Below are positions 6,830 to 11,940 of a stretch of DNA of 11,940 nucleotides, in pieces. The notes beneath the pieces were generated by a model, which had not been told where the DNA came from, made no database searches, and worked only from the letters and a program-made list of their open reading frames with translations. A program made the position numbers and the translations under genes. Within the stretch, counting starts at the first letter, position 1. Every line of letters begins with the position of its first letter. The stretch is from an uncultured Alphaproteobacteria bacterium (lineage in GTDB: Bacteria > Pseudomonadota > Alphaproteobacteria > Reyranellales > Reyranellaceae), in contig CAIYWM010000954.1 of the NCBI GenBank assembly GCA_903929895.1, positions 1 through 11,940 on the forward strand, in the 5' to 3' direction.

Positions 6830-8836
6830 ATGACGGTCCAGGCCGAGCTGCTGAGCGACGAGGAAAAGCGCAAGATCGAGGAGCTCGTCGAGCAGGAAGA
6901 AGGCGGCATCCACAGGTTCGTGGGCTGGTGGGGCAAGGTCCTCACCTTCATCGCCTTCACCATGACCATCTTCCATCTCTATACTGCGGCCTCGACCGTG
7001 GACACGCAATCCCTGCGCGAGATCCATGTCGCCTACGCGCTGTCGCTCGTCTTCCTGCTCTTCCCGGCGGTGAAGAGCTGGCGTAACCGGGTCGCGCCGT
7101 GGGACATCGCGGCGGCCGGACTGGTGGTCGTCGTCATCTGGTACATGATGACGGGCGGCAGCTGGACGAGTCTTGCCGACTCCGACGACTTCCTCGATCG
7201 TTACGTGTCACCGACCCAGACCGATCTGGTAATCGGCGGTATCCTGATCCTGCTGGTGCTGGAGTCGACCCGGCGGGCGACCGGCTGGATCATGCCGATC
7301 CTCTCAGTGGTGTTCCTAGCCTACGCGATGTGGGGCAACTACCTGCCGTCGCCGTGGAAGCACAAGGGCTACCCGCTCTCAGACCTGATCGCAGAAGAAT
7401 ACATGACGCTGAACGGCATCTTCGGTTCGGCCATCGACGTCTCGGCCACGCTGATCATCCTGTTCACGATCTTCGGCGCGATCCTGCAGGCTTCCGGTGC
7501 GGGACGCTTCTTCATCGACTTCTCGCTGCGCGCCATGAAGGGGCAGCCGAATGCCGCCGGCCGCGCGGTCGTGCTGTCGTCATTCCTTCTGGGCGGGCCT
7601 TCGGGCTCCGGTGTGGCGACCACCGTCACCATCGGCACCGTCGCCTGGCCGATCATGAAGGAGGCCGGCTATGGCAAGTCGGCGGCCGGCGGCCTGCTGG
7701 CGGCGGGTGGCCTCGGCGCCATCCTGTCGCCGCCGGTTCTGGGGGCCGCGGCCTTCCTGATCGCCGAATATCTGAAGATGTCCTACCTGGACATCGTGCG
7801 GATGGCCCTCATCCCCACCTGTCTCTACTACTTCGGCCTGCTGATGATGACCGAGATCGATTCGCGCAAGTACGGCTTGCGCGCCGTCGATCCCACGGTC
7901 GATCTCACGATGACGCAGCTGATGACGCGGTACGGCTTCCACTTCACGTCGCTGATCTCGGTGGTCGTGCTGATGGTGTGGGGCTTCTCGGCGACCTATG
8001 CCGTGTTCTGGTCGATCCTGCTCGCCATCCTGGTGAGCTACTTGCGCGCTGACACCGCTCTCTGGCCCAGCCGCCTCTTCCAGGCGCTGGCCGACGGCTC
8101 GATCCAGGCGTTGGGCGTCGCTGCGACCTGCGCCTGTGCCGGCCTCATCGTCGGCGTCATCACCAAGACCGGCCTGGCGCTGAAGTTCTCGTCGATCGTC
8201 ATCGACCTGGCCGGCGGCTCGGTTTTCTGGACGGCGATGTACACGGCGCTGATCGTCTGGGTGGTCGGCCTCGCAGTGCCGGTGACGGCCTCCTACATCA
8301 TGTGCGCCGTCATCGCGGCGCCCGCGCTGATCAAGCTCGGCATCCCGGACTATGCCGCGCACATGTTCATCTTCTACTACGCCGTGCTCTCGGAGGTTTC
8401 GCCCCCGACCGCGCTGGCTCCGTTCGCGGCCGCCACGATCACGCGCGCCGATCCCTACGTGACCACGTTGCAGAGCTGGAAGTATGCGCTGCCGGCCTTC
8501 CTGGTGCCGTTCATCTTCGTGCTCGATCCGATTGGAATCGGACTACTGCTCGAGACGCCCAAGAACATGAGCTGGCTCTGGATCCCCTGGGTCACGCTGG
8601 GGGCAACGGGGGGCATTGTGGCACTCGCGGTGGCGGCGCAGGGCCATCTGTGGCGGCCCCTCGGCGTGGGTACGCGCGCCATTTGCGGCCTGGCCGGCAT
8701 CGCGCTCACCTTCCCGGGGATCATCGACGACTTGGTGGGCGGCCCCGTTGTCGCGCGCCTGATCGGCCTTGCCGTGCTGGTCGCAGTGATCGTCTACGAA
8801 TACAGGCAGCCCAGGCGGACCGGCGCCACCGCCTGA
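6830..8836 (+). CDS. TRAP transporter permease, fused DctQ/DctM type (4TM-12TM)
   Basis: This 668-residue integral membrane protein is the inner-membrane part of the TRAP-TAXI system and uses an ion gradient for uptake. An acidic cytoplasmic start (residues 1-30) is followed by the small-subunit-like helices (about 35-150), fused to the large DctM-like part. The DctM core shows the conserved Leu-Leu-Gly-Gly-Pro-Ser-Gly-Ser-Gly-Val-Ala-Thr segment (near nt 7590-7622) and the Gly-Gly-Leu-Gly-Ala-Ile-Leu-Ser-Pro-Pro-Val-Leu-Gly-Ala-Ala-Ala-Phe segment (near nt 7707-7757). A second repeat-like half has Glu-Val-Ser-Pro-Pro-Thr-Ala-Leu-Ala (near nt 8393-8419). These are hallmarks of the fused 4TM/12TM TRAP permeases that pair with TAXI proteins. 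I chose the ATG at 6830, with GGGTGGGAAG just upstream, rather than the in-frame GTG at 6818. The C-terminal region carries extra helices. It is the last gene of the operon. Confidence 0.93.
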   Translation: MTVQAELLSDEEKRKIEELVEQEEGGIHRFVGWWGKVLTFIAFTMTIFHLYTAASTVDTQSLREIHVAYALSLVFLLFPAVKSWRNRVAPWDIAAAGLVVVVIWYMMTGGSWTSLADSDDFLDRYVSPTQTDLVIGGILILLVLESTRRATGWIMPILSVVFLAYAMWGNYLPSPWKHKGYPLSDLIAEEYMTLNGIFGSAIDVSATLIILFTIFGAILQASGAGRFFIDFSLRAMKGQPNAAGRAVVLSSFLLGGPSGSGVATTVTIGTVAWPIMKEAGYGKSAAGGLLAAGGLGAILSPPVLGAAAFLIAEYLKMSYLDIVRMALIPTCLYYFGLLMMTEIDSRKYGLRAVDPTVDLTMTQLMTRYGFHFTSLISVVVLMVWGFSATYAVFWSILLAILVSYLRADTALWPSRLFQALADGSIQALGVAATCACAGLIVGVITKTGLALKFSSIVIDLAGGSVFWTAMYTALIVWVVGLAVPVTASYIMCAVIAAPALIKLGIPDYAAHMFIFYYAVLSEVSPPTALAPFAAATITRADPYVTTLQSWKYALPAFLVPFIFVLDPIGIGLLLETPKNMSWLWIPWVTLGATGGIVALAVAAQGHLWRPLGVGTRAICGLAGIALTFPGIIDDLVGGPVVARLIGLAVLVAVIVYEYRQPRRTGATA

Positions 8837-8871
8837 GGGGGCACGCCGTTTCTTCCGGCCGAAGCGGGGGC

Positions 8872-8898
8872 AGCGGGCTGAGCTTCGCTAAGCCCGCT
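8872..8898. terminator. Bidirectional hairpin between the convergent permease and adaptor genes
   Basis: AGCGGGCT (8872-8879) and AGCCCGCT (8891-8898) are a perfect 8-bp inverted repeat. A shorter inner stem forms around a TTC loop after a G-A mismatch. It lies 35 bp past the permease stop and overlaps the last bases of the adaptor's stop codon on the other strand. No strong T-run follows, so its strength as an intrinsic terminator is uncertain, but position and symmetry suit a shared terminator for the converging transcripts. Confidence 0.55.
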
Positions 8899-9892
8899 AC
8901 TGGAAAACGACGCGGGCCTCGCGGCCCAGCATCTGCGGGATGCTCTGCGGGTCGTCCGGCTTGATCTCGACCTCGACGAGCCGTGCATTGGATTCGCCGA
9001 GGTCTGCTTCGGAACGCTTGGTACGCTTCACCGTCAACGGCGTGCGCGTGATCGTTCCGACATGGACGGTGCGGCTGCCCTGGAAAGTGAACTCGACCTT
9101 GCCGCCCGGCGTCACGCGGCGCAGGTGGATCTCGTCGACATCGGCGAAGATGCGGATCTGGTCGAGATCGACGATCTTCGCGATGCCCCTGAACGAGATC
9201 CGCTCACCCTGGCGGGTGTAGATGTCGACCACGACACCGTCGAGCGGCGAACGCACCACGGCGAGCTCGCGCTCGATCTTGGCTTCCTCGAGTTTGGCTT
9301 CGAAGATGGTGATATCGGCTTCGGTCTGCGCGAGATCGGCCGTGAGCACTTCCTTCTGGAACCTGAGCTTGGTTTGCTCGCGCTCCAGCGACTGCTGGGA
9401 GAGGTTGGACTGGAGCTGCTTCTGGTCGGGAGGCACGCTCGACCGGGACAGTTCGAGATCCTTGAGCCGGTTCTCCTCGGACGCCGACTTCACCGATATT
9501 TCCTGCAGCGCGATTTCGGCCGTCCGGTAGCCCGAGATCATCGACTCGCGCTTCCGGCGCGCCTTGGCGATCTCCTGTTCCATCCGGCGCACTTCGACGT
9601 CCGCCGTCGCGTAATTGTTGAGGATCGCGATGATCTCGCCGCGTTTGACGGCCTGGCCGTTCTTGATGCGCAGTTCGGTCAGGACCGACCCGCCGACAGG
9701 ATCGCCGGCGATGACGGCCGTGCCCGCCGGCGCATCGGTGTAGCCACGCGAAATCAACGGCCCGTTCACTTCCGACCTGTTCTGAGCGCTGCCGACCTGG
9801 AGGTCGGGCAGCACAAAGACGATGGCCAGCGAGATCACGGCGACCGCGAGCGCAACGGCGCCGACCCATGCAATTTTATTGCTTTGCGCCAT
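8897..9892 (-). CDS. HlyD/DevB-type periplasmic adaptor (membrane fusion) protein
   Basis: This 331-residue protein has one N-terminal membrane span (about 8-28). The first lipoyl half-motif is at about 60-92 (Gly-Gly-Ser-Val-Leu-Thr...Asn-Gly-Gln-Ala-Val-Lys). A long Glu/Lys/Gln-rich coiled-coil hairpin covers 95-210. The second lipoyl half is at about 211-240 (Ser-Pro-Leu-Asp-Gly-Val-Val...Arg-Gln-Gly-Glu), followed by a beta-barrel at about 245-331 with Ala-Asp-Val-Asp-Glu near 250-254. This is the order of HlyD-family adaptors; the barrel wording is closest to those working with DevB/MacA-like ABC exporters or with other inner-membrane pumps. Such proteins span the periplasm and join an inner-membrane pump to an outer-membrane channel. 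No pump or channel gene is next to it here. The start at 9892 has a poor ribosome site, but no better one is evident and the membrane anchor begins at once. It lies 65 bp after the tRNA-Thr gene on the same strand. Confidence 0.88.
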   Translation of the reverse strand: MAQSNKIAWVGAVALAVAVISLAIVFVLPDLQVGSAQNRSEVNGPLISRGYTDAPAGTAVIAGDPVGGSVLTELRIKNGQAVKRGEIIAILNNYATADVEVRRMEQEIAKARRKRESMISGYRTAEIALQEISVKSASEENRLKDLELSRSSVPPDQKQLQSNLSQQSLEREQTKLRFQKEVLTADLAQTEADITIFEAKLEEAKIERELAVVRSPLDGVVVDIYTRQGERISFRGIAKIVDLDQIRIFADVDEIHLRRVTPGGKVEFTFQGSRTVHVGTITRTPLTVKRTKRSEADLGESNARLVEVEIKPDDPQSIPQMLGREARVVFQ

Positions 9893-9932
9893 CCCGGACC
9901 GTTTTTACCACCCAACGAGAAGGGCCCGCATT

Positions 9933-9949
9933 TCCTTGATCGTCAAGGA
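9933..9949. repeat. Short hairpin after the tRNA-Thr gene
   Basis: TCCTTGA (9933-9939) and TCAAGGA (9943-9949) form a perfect 7-bp inverted repeat around a 3-base loop. It starts 8 bases after the encoded CCA end of the tRNA on the minus strand. With no T-run behind it, it is a weak terminator candidate or a processing structure for the tRNA 3' end. Confidence 0.4.
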
Positions 9950-9957
9950 GGAAGCGC

Positions 9958-10032
9958 TGGTGCTGCCGGACAGGATTGAACTGTCGACCTCCCCCTTACC
10001 AAGGGGGTGCTCTACCACTGAGCTACGGCAGC
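9958..10032 (-). tRNA. tRNA-Thr (anticodon GGT), CCA encoded
   Basis: Read on the minus strand, bases 10032 to 9961 fold into a complete 72-base cloverleaf. The acceptor stem is GCTGCCG/CGGCAGC with discriminator A. The D arm is GCTC...GAGC with the usual AGTGGTA loop. The anticodon stem is CCCCC/GGGGG around TTGGTAA, giving anticodon GGT (Thr, reads ACC). A 5-base variable loop follows, and the T arm is GACAG/CTGTC around TTCAATC. The CCA end is encoded at 9960-9958. The HlyD-type gene lies just downstream on the same strand. Confidence 0.97.
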
Positions 10033-10162
10033 GCGCGGCGGGGGTATGCCACACGGTTGGGGGCGGTTCAACCGCTGCCGCCGTCCGAAACGGAAGCAGT
10101 TCCGCGCCTTGCCGGGCCTTCCGGCCTCTGCCTACCTTAATTCAACGATAGTGGAGGAACGG

Positions 10163-11266
10163 ATGGACTGGCGCCCGATTTCTGCAGATTCCCACATCAC
10201 CGAGCCGCCCGACTGCTACCGCGACCATATCGACCCCGCCTACCGCGAGCGCGCGCCGCACGTCGTCCGTCACGACGCAATGGGCGACATCTACGTCGTC
10301 GACGGCATGAAGACGCCGGTGCCGATGGGCTTGATCGCGGCCGCCGGCGTCGCGCCCCAGGACATCAGGATCGGCGGCGCCAAGTTCGAGGACCTGCACC
10401 GCAGTGGCTGGGACCCCTCTGCCCGCCTGCAGGACCAAGATAGGGATGGTGTTGCGGCGGAGATCATCTATCCGACCGTGGGCATGCTGATCTGCAATCA
10501 TCCCGATTTCGAATTCAAGAAGGCCTGTTTCGACGCCTACAATCGGTGGCTCCAGTCCTACTGTGCCTATGCCCCCGACAGGCTCGTCGGCATGGGCCAG
10601 ACGGCAATGCGCACGGTGAAAGAGGGCATAGCCGACCTCGAGCGGATCAAGGCGATGGGATTCCGGGGCGTGATGATGCCGGGCAATCCCGGCGAGAAGG
10701 ACTACGACGACCCGATCTACGACCCGTTCTGGGAGGCCGCCATCGCCCTCGAGCTCCCTTTGTCGTGGCACATTCTCACGACCTCGGGAGACAATTCGCT
10801 GTCGAAGCCGCGCGGTCCGAAGATCAACGGGTTTCTTTCGATCATCCGGGGATGCCAGGACATCATGGGTATGCTGGTCTTCAGCGGCGTGTTCGAGCGC
10901 CACCCGAAGCTGCGCGTCGTCTGCGTCGAGGCTGACGCGGGGTGGGCGCCGCATTTCATGTACCGCATGGATCATGCCTACAAGCGTCATCGCTACTGGA
11001 TGAAGGGCAAGGAACTGGAACGCCTGCCCTCGGAGTATTTCCGCGATCACATCACCCTGACGTTTCAGGATGACTGGACGGCCTTTCAGTTCGCCGACCG
11101 GTTGTCTCCCAAGCAACTGATGTGGGCCAATGACTTTCCCCACAGCGACTCGACGTGGCCGTGGAGCCAGGATGTCATCGCCGAGCAGGCGGCTCACCTC
11201 ACACCCGAGTTGAGGAAGCGCATCCTGCGCGACAACGTGGCCGAACTCTACAATCTGGCCGCTTAG
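10163..11266 (+). CDS. Amidohydrolase-2 family (ACMSD-like) metal-dependent hydrolase/decarboxylase
   Basis: This 367-residue cytosolic protein belongs to the amidohydrolase-related TIM-barrel group of COG2159. Visible landmarks are the N-terminal Ser-Ala-Asp-Ser-His-Ile-Thr-Glu-Pro segment (Asp9, His11) and Asp-Gly-Val-Ala-Ala-Glu-Ile-Ile-Tyr-Pro at 95-104. Further on are His203 in Leu-Ser-Trp-His, Glu256 in Val-Cys-Val-Glu-Ala, and Asp324 in Trp-Ala-Asn-Asp-Phe-Pro-His, which ends the barrel and is the catalytic metal-binding Asp of the family. Such enzymes split C-C or C-N bonds, for example by decarboxylating aromatic acids (ACMSD, gamma-resorcylate decarboxylase). The exact substrate is not readable. 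Here the first metal motif is Asp-x-His, not the His-x-His of classic ACMSD, as in many proteobacterial and actinobacterial members. GGAGG at 10153-10157, five bases from the ATG, fixes the start; the longer frame from 10046 adds 39 unlikely residues. Confidence 0.9.
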   Translation: MDWRPISADSHITEPPDCYRDHIDPAYRERAPHVVRHDAMGDIYVVDGMKTPVPMGLIAAAGVAPQDIRIGGAKFEDLHRSGWDPSARLQDQDRDGVAAEIIYPTVGMLICNHPDFEFKKACFDAYNRWLQSYCAYAPDRLVGMGQTAMRTVKEGIADLERIKAMGFRGVMMPGNPGEKDYDDPIYDPFWEAAIALELPLSWHILTTSGDNSLSKPRGPKINGFLSIIRGCQDIMGMLVFSGVFERHPKLRVVCVEADAGWAPHFMYRMDHAYKRHRYWMKGKELERLPSEYFRDHITLTFQDDWTAFQFADRLSPKQLMWANDFPHSDSTWPWSQDVIAEQAAHLTPELRKRILRDNVAELYNLAA

Positions 11267-11292
11267 TCGCGCAGTTTCTCCGTCGGAAGATC

Positions 11293-11469
11293 TTATCGGG
11301 TCGTGTAGACGGTGGTCGTCTGGGCGGGCACCGGCGCCGTGTTGTCGTATACGACGGTTCGCTCGGCCGTACGGGCCGGGATGGGCTTTTCGACGACACG
11401 CTCGGTGTAGGAGGCGCAGCCCGCGACGAACGAGCAGGCGGAGATGAGAATAATTGTTACTTGCTTCAC
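11293..11469 (-). CDS. Small lipoprotein of unknown function
   Basis: This 58-residue protein starts at the GTG at 11469, with AGGAG about 7 bases upstream. Lys2 is followed by a hydrophobic segment and a lipobox (Phe-Val-Ala-Gly-Cys), so it should be lipid-anchored at Cys18. The mature part of about 41 residues is polar and Thr/Val/Pro-rich, with an Ala-Glu-Arg-Thr-Val-Val-Tyr segment and Thr-Thr-Thr-Val-Tyr-Thr-Thr near the end, and no enzyme motif. Many alphaproteobacteria carry such tiny outer-membrane lipoproteins of unknown role. It ends 26 bp from the convergent amidohydrolase gene and is divergent from the OmpA-family gene. A longer start (ATG 11511) adds 14 basic residues ahead of the signal and is less likely. 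Confidence 0.75.
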   Translation of the reverse strand: MKQVTIILISACSFVAGCASYTERVVEKPIPARTAERTVVYDNTAPVPAQTTTVYTTR

Positions 11470-11604
11470 GGAGGCTCCTCTGGTTTGCCTGGCGTCACTC
11501 CAACGGCGCATTTGCTCGGGGGTTGCGAGAACTGTGGACGCTGCAGGGGCTGCGATATTTTCTCGCGGACAAGCCAGGATCAGTCGCTATGAAGATTTTT
11601 TGCA

Positions 11605-11633
11605 TTGCTGACGCAGTAGCAGTTTTGCATATT
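11605..11633 (+). promoter_or_regulatory. Possible promoter of the OmpA-family gene
   Basis: TTGCTG (11605-11610) and CATATT (11628-11633) are separated by 17 bases, the optimal sigma-70 spacing, in a locally AT-richer stretch that ends 36 bp before the ATG. The match to consensus is only fair (3 of 6 and 4 of 6), so this is a candidate only. Confidence 0.35.
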
Positions 11634-11668
11634 GCGGTCGGCTAAATGGCCATAGGGGAGAGGGGCTT

Positions 11669-11940
11669 ATGCTCAAGAAGTTGTTTGTTCTACTTGCCGC
11701 GACGTTCATGATTGCCGCCTGCGACCAACCTGCGCCGGCCACCGCGCCGCCGCCGCCGCCGCCGCCGGCACCTCAGAGCTTCATGGTCTTCTTCGATTGG
11801 GACAGCGCCAAGCTGAACCCGCAGGCCACGAACGTCGTCGGTCAGGCTGCTGCAGCCTACAAGACGAAGGGTAGCGCTCGCATCACTGCGACCGGTCACA
11901 CCGATACGTCGGGCAGCGATGCCTACAACATGGCGCTGTC
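11669..11940 (+). CDS. OmpA-family lipoprotein (peptidoglycan-binding), 3' partial
   Basis: The first 90 codons are present and the frame runs off the right edge without a stop. GGGGAGAGGGG lies just before the ATG at 11669. Lys-Lys follows the start, then a hydrophobic segment and a lipobox (Met-Ile-Ala-Ala-Cys) that puts the lipid anchor at Cys18. A proline linker comes next, seven consecutive Pro codons written as (CCG)7 at 11747-11767. Then the OmpA C-terminal domain begins: Phe-Phe-Asp-Trp-Asp-Ser-Ala-Lys-Leu near 41-49, and Ile-Thr-Ala-Thr-Gly-His-Thr-Asp-Thr near 73-81. The His-Thr-Asp motif is the family's standard signature, and the arginine and aspartate that bind diaminopimelate would lie beyond the window. 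The arrangement resembles Pal, a tether between outer membrane and peptidoglycan, but no Tol genes are visible, so a Pal-like paralogue is the safer call. Confidence 0.9.
   Translation, partial: MLKKLFVLLAATFMIAACDQPAPATAPPPPPPPAPQSFMVFFDWDSAKLNPQATNVVGQAAAAYKTKGSARITATGHTDTSGSDAYNMAL

Noticed and set aside
5633..7027. 464-codon open frame on the minus strand
   Set aside because: It is antisense to the whole binding-protein gene and the permease start. Its His/Arg/Asp/Leu-rich composition is that of a shadow frame.
9937..9947. FNR/Crp-like half-site pair (TTGA and TCAA)
   Set aside because: The spacing is 3 bases instead of the FNR-type 6, and the bases are better explained as the hairpin following the tRNA.
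9822..10151. 109-codon open frame on the plus strand
   Set aside because: It reads through the complement of the tRNA-Thr gene, a well-known source of spurious proteins.
10142..11197. 351-codon open frame on the minus strand
   Set aside because: It is antisense to the amidohydrolase, which has a clear ribosome site and active-site residues.
11454..11645. 63-codon open frame on the plus strand between the two lipoprotein genes
   Set aside because: It has no ribosome site or domain, and it overlaps the start of the small lipoprotein and the candidate promoter of the OmpA-family gene.
1..11940. CRISPR arrays, insertion sequences, phage genes, toxin-antitoxin pairs
   Set aside because: No regularly spaced direct repeats, transposase motifs, terminal repeats or toxin-antitoxin-like gene pairs were seen.

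Overview
The window looks like chromosomal DNA of a GC-rich alphaproteobacterium. The evidence is uniformly high GC, strong GGAG-type ribosome sites, frequent GTG starts, a TAXI-type TRAP uptake system, a short Crp-type regulator and several small lipoproteins. A Reyranella- or Rhodospirillales-like host is my guess from general protein style; no rRNA or marker gene is present to confirm it.

Layout. (1) 1-787, plus: the 3' end of a polytopic membrane protein resembling polysaccharide (O-antigen/oligosaccharide repeat) polymerases. (2) 788-1248: about 460 bp with no convincing gene. (3) 1249-4301, minus: three genes in the order flavin-dependent monooxygenase with an NTF2-like front domain, small unknown protein, Crp/Fnr-type regulator. 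(4) 4529-5071 plus and 5072-5572 minus: a secreted unknown protein and a five-helix membrane protein whose stop codons touch tail to tail. (5) 5792-8836, plus: a two-gene TRAP-TAXI transporter, consisting of a Tat-type solute-binding protein, an intercistronic GC-rich hairpin and a fused DctQM permease. (6) 8897-10032, minus: an orphan HlyD/DevB-type periplasmic adaptor just downstream of a tRNA-Thr(GGT) gene, separated from the TRAP operon by a hairpin that could terminate both strands. (7) 10163-11266, plus: an amidohydrolase-2 (ACMSD-like) enzyme. (8) 11293-11469 minus and 11669-end plus: a 58-residue lipoprotein and the start of an OmpA-family lipoprotein, divergently arranged around a somewhat AT-richer promoter region.

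How they may work together. The only clear functional unit is the TRAP-TAXI transporter. The monooxygenase and the amidohydrolase are catabolism-type enzymes that could act on imported organic acids or aromatic compounds, but nothing in the sequence links them directly. The two lipoproteins and the adaptor are cell-envelope functions. Several gene starts were moved inward from the longest open frame on the basis of ribosome sites (1959, 5792, 6830, 10163, 11469).

I did not find a CRISPR array, an insertion sequence, a toxin-antitoxin pair or a recognisable new defence system. The points most worth following up are the NTF2-monooxygenase fusion, the unexplained 788-1248 gap, the orphan adaptor beside the tRNA gene, and the intercistronic hairpin in the TRAP operon.
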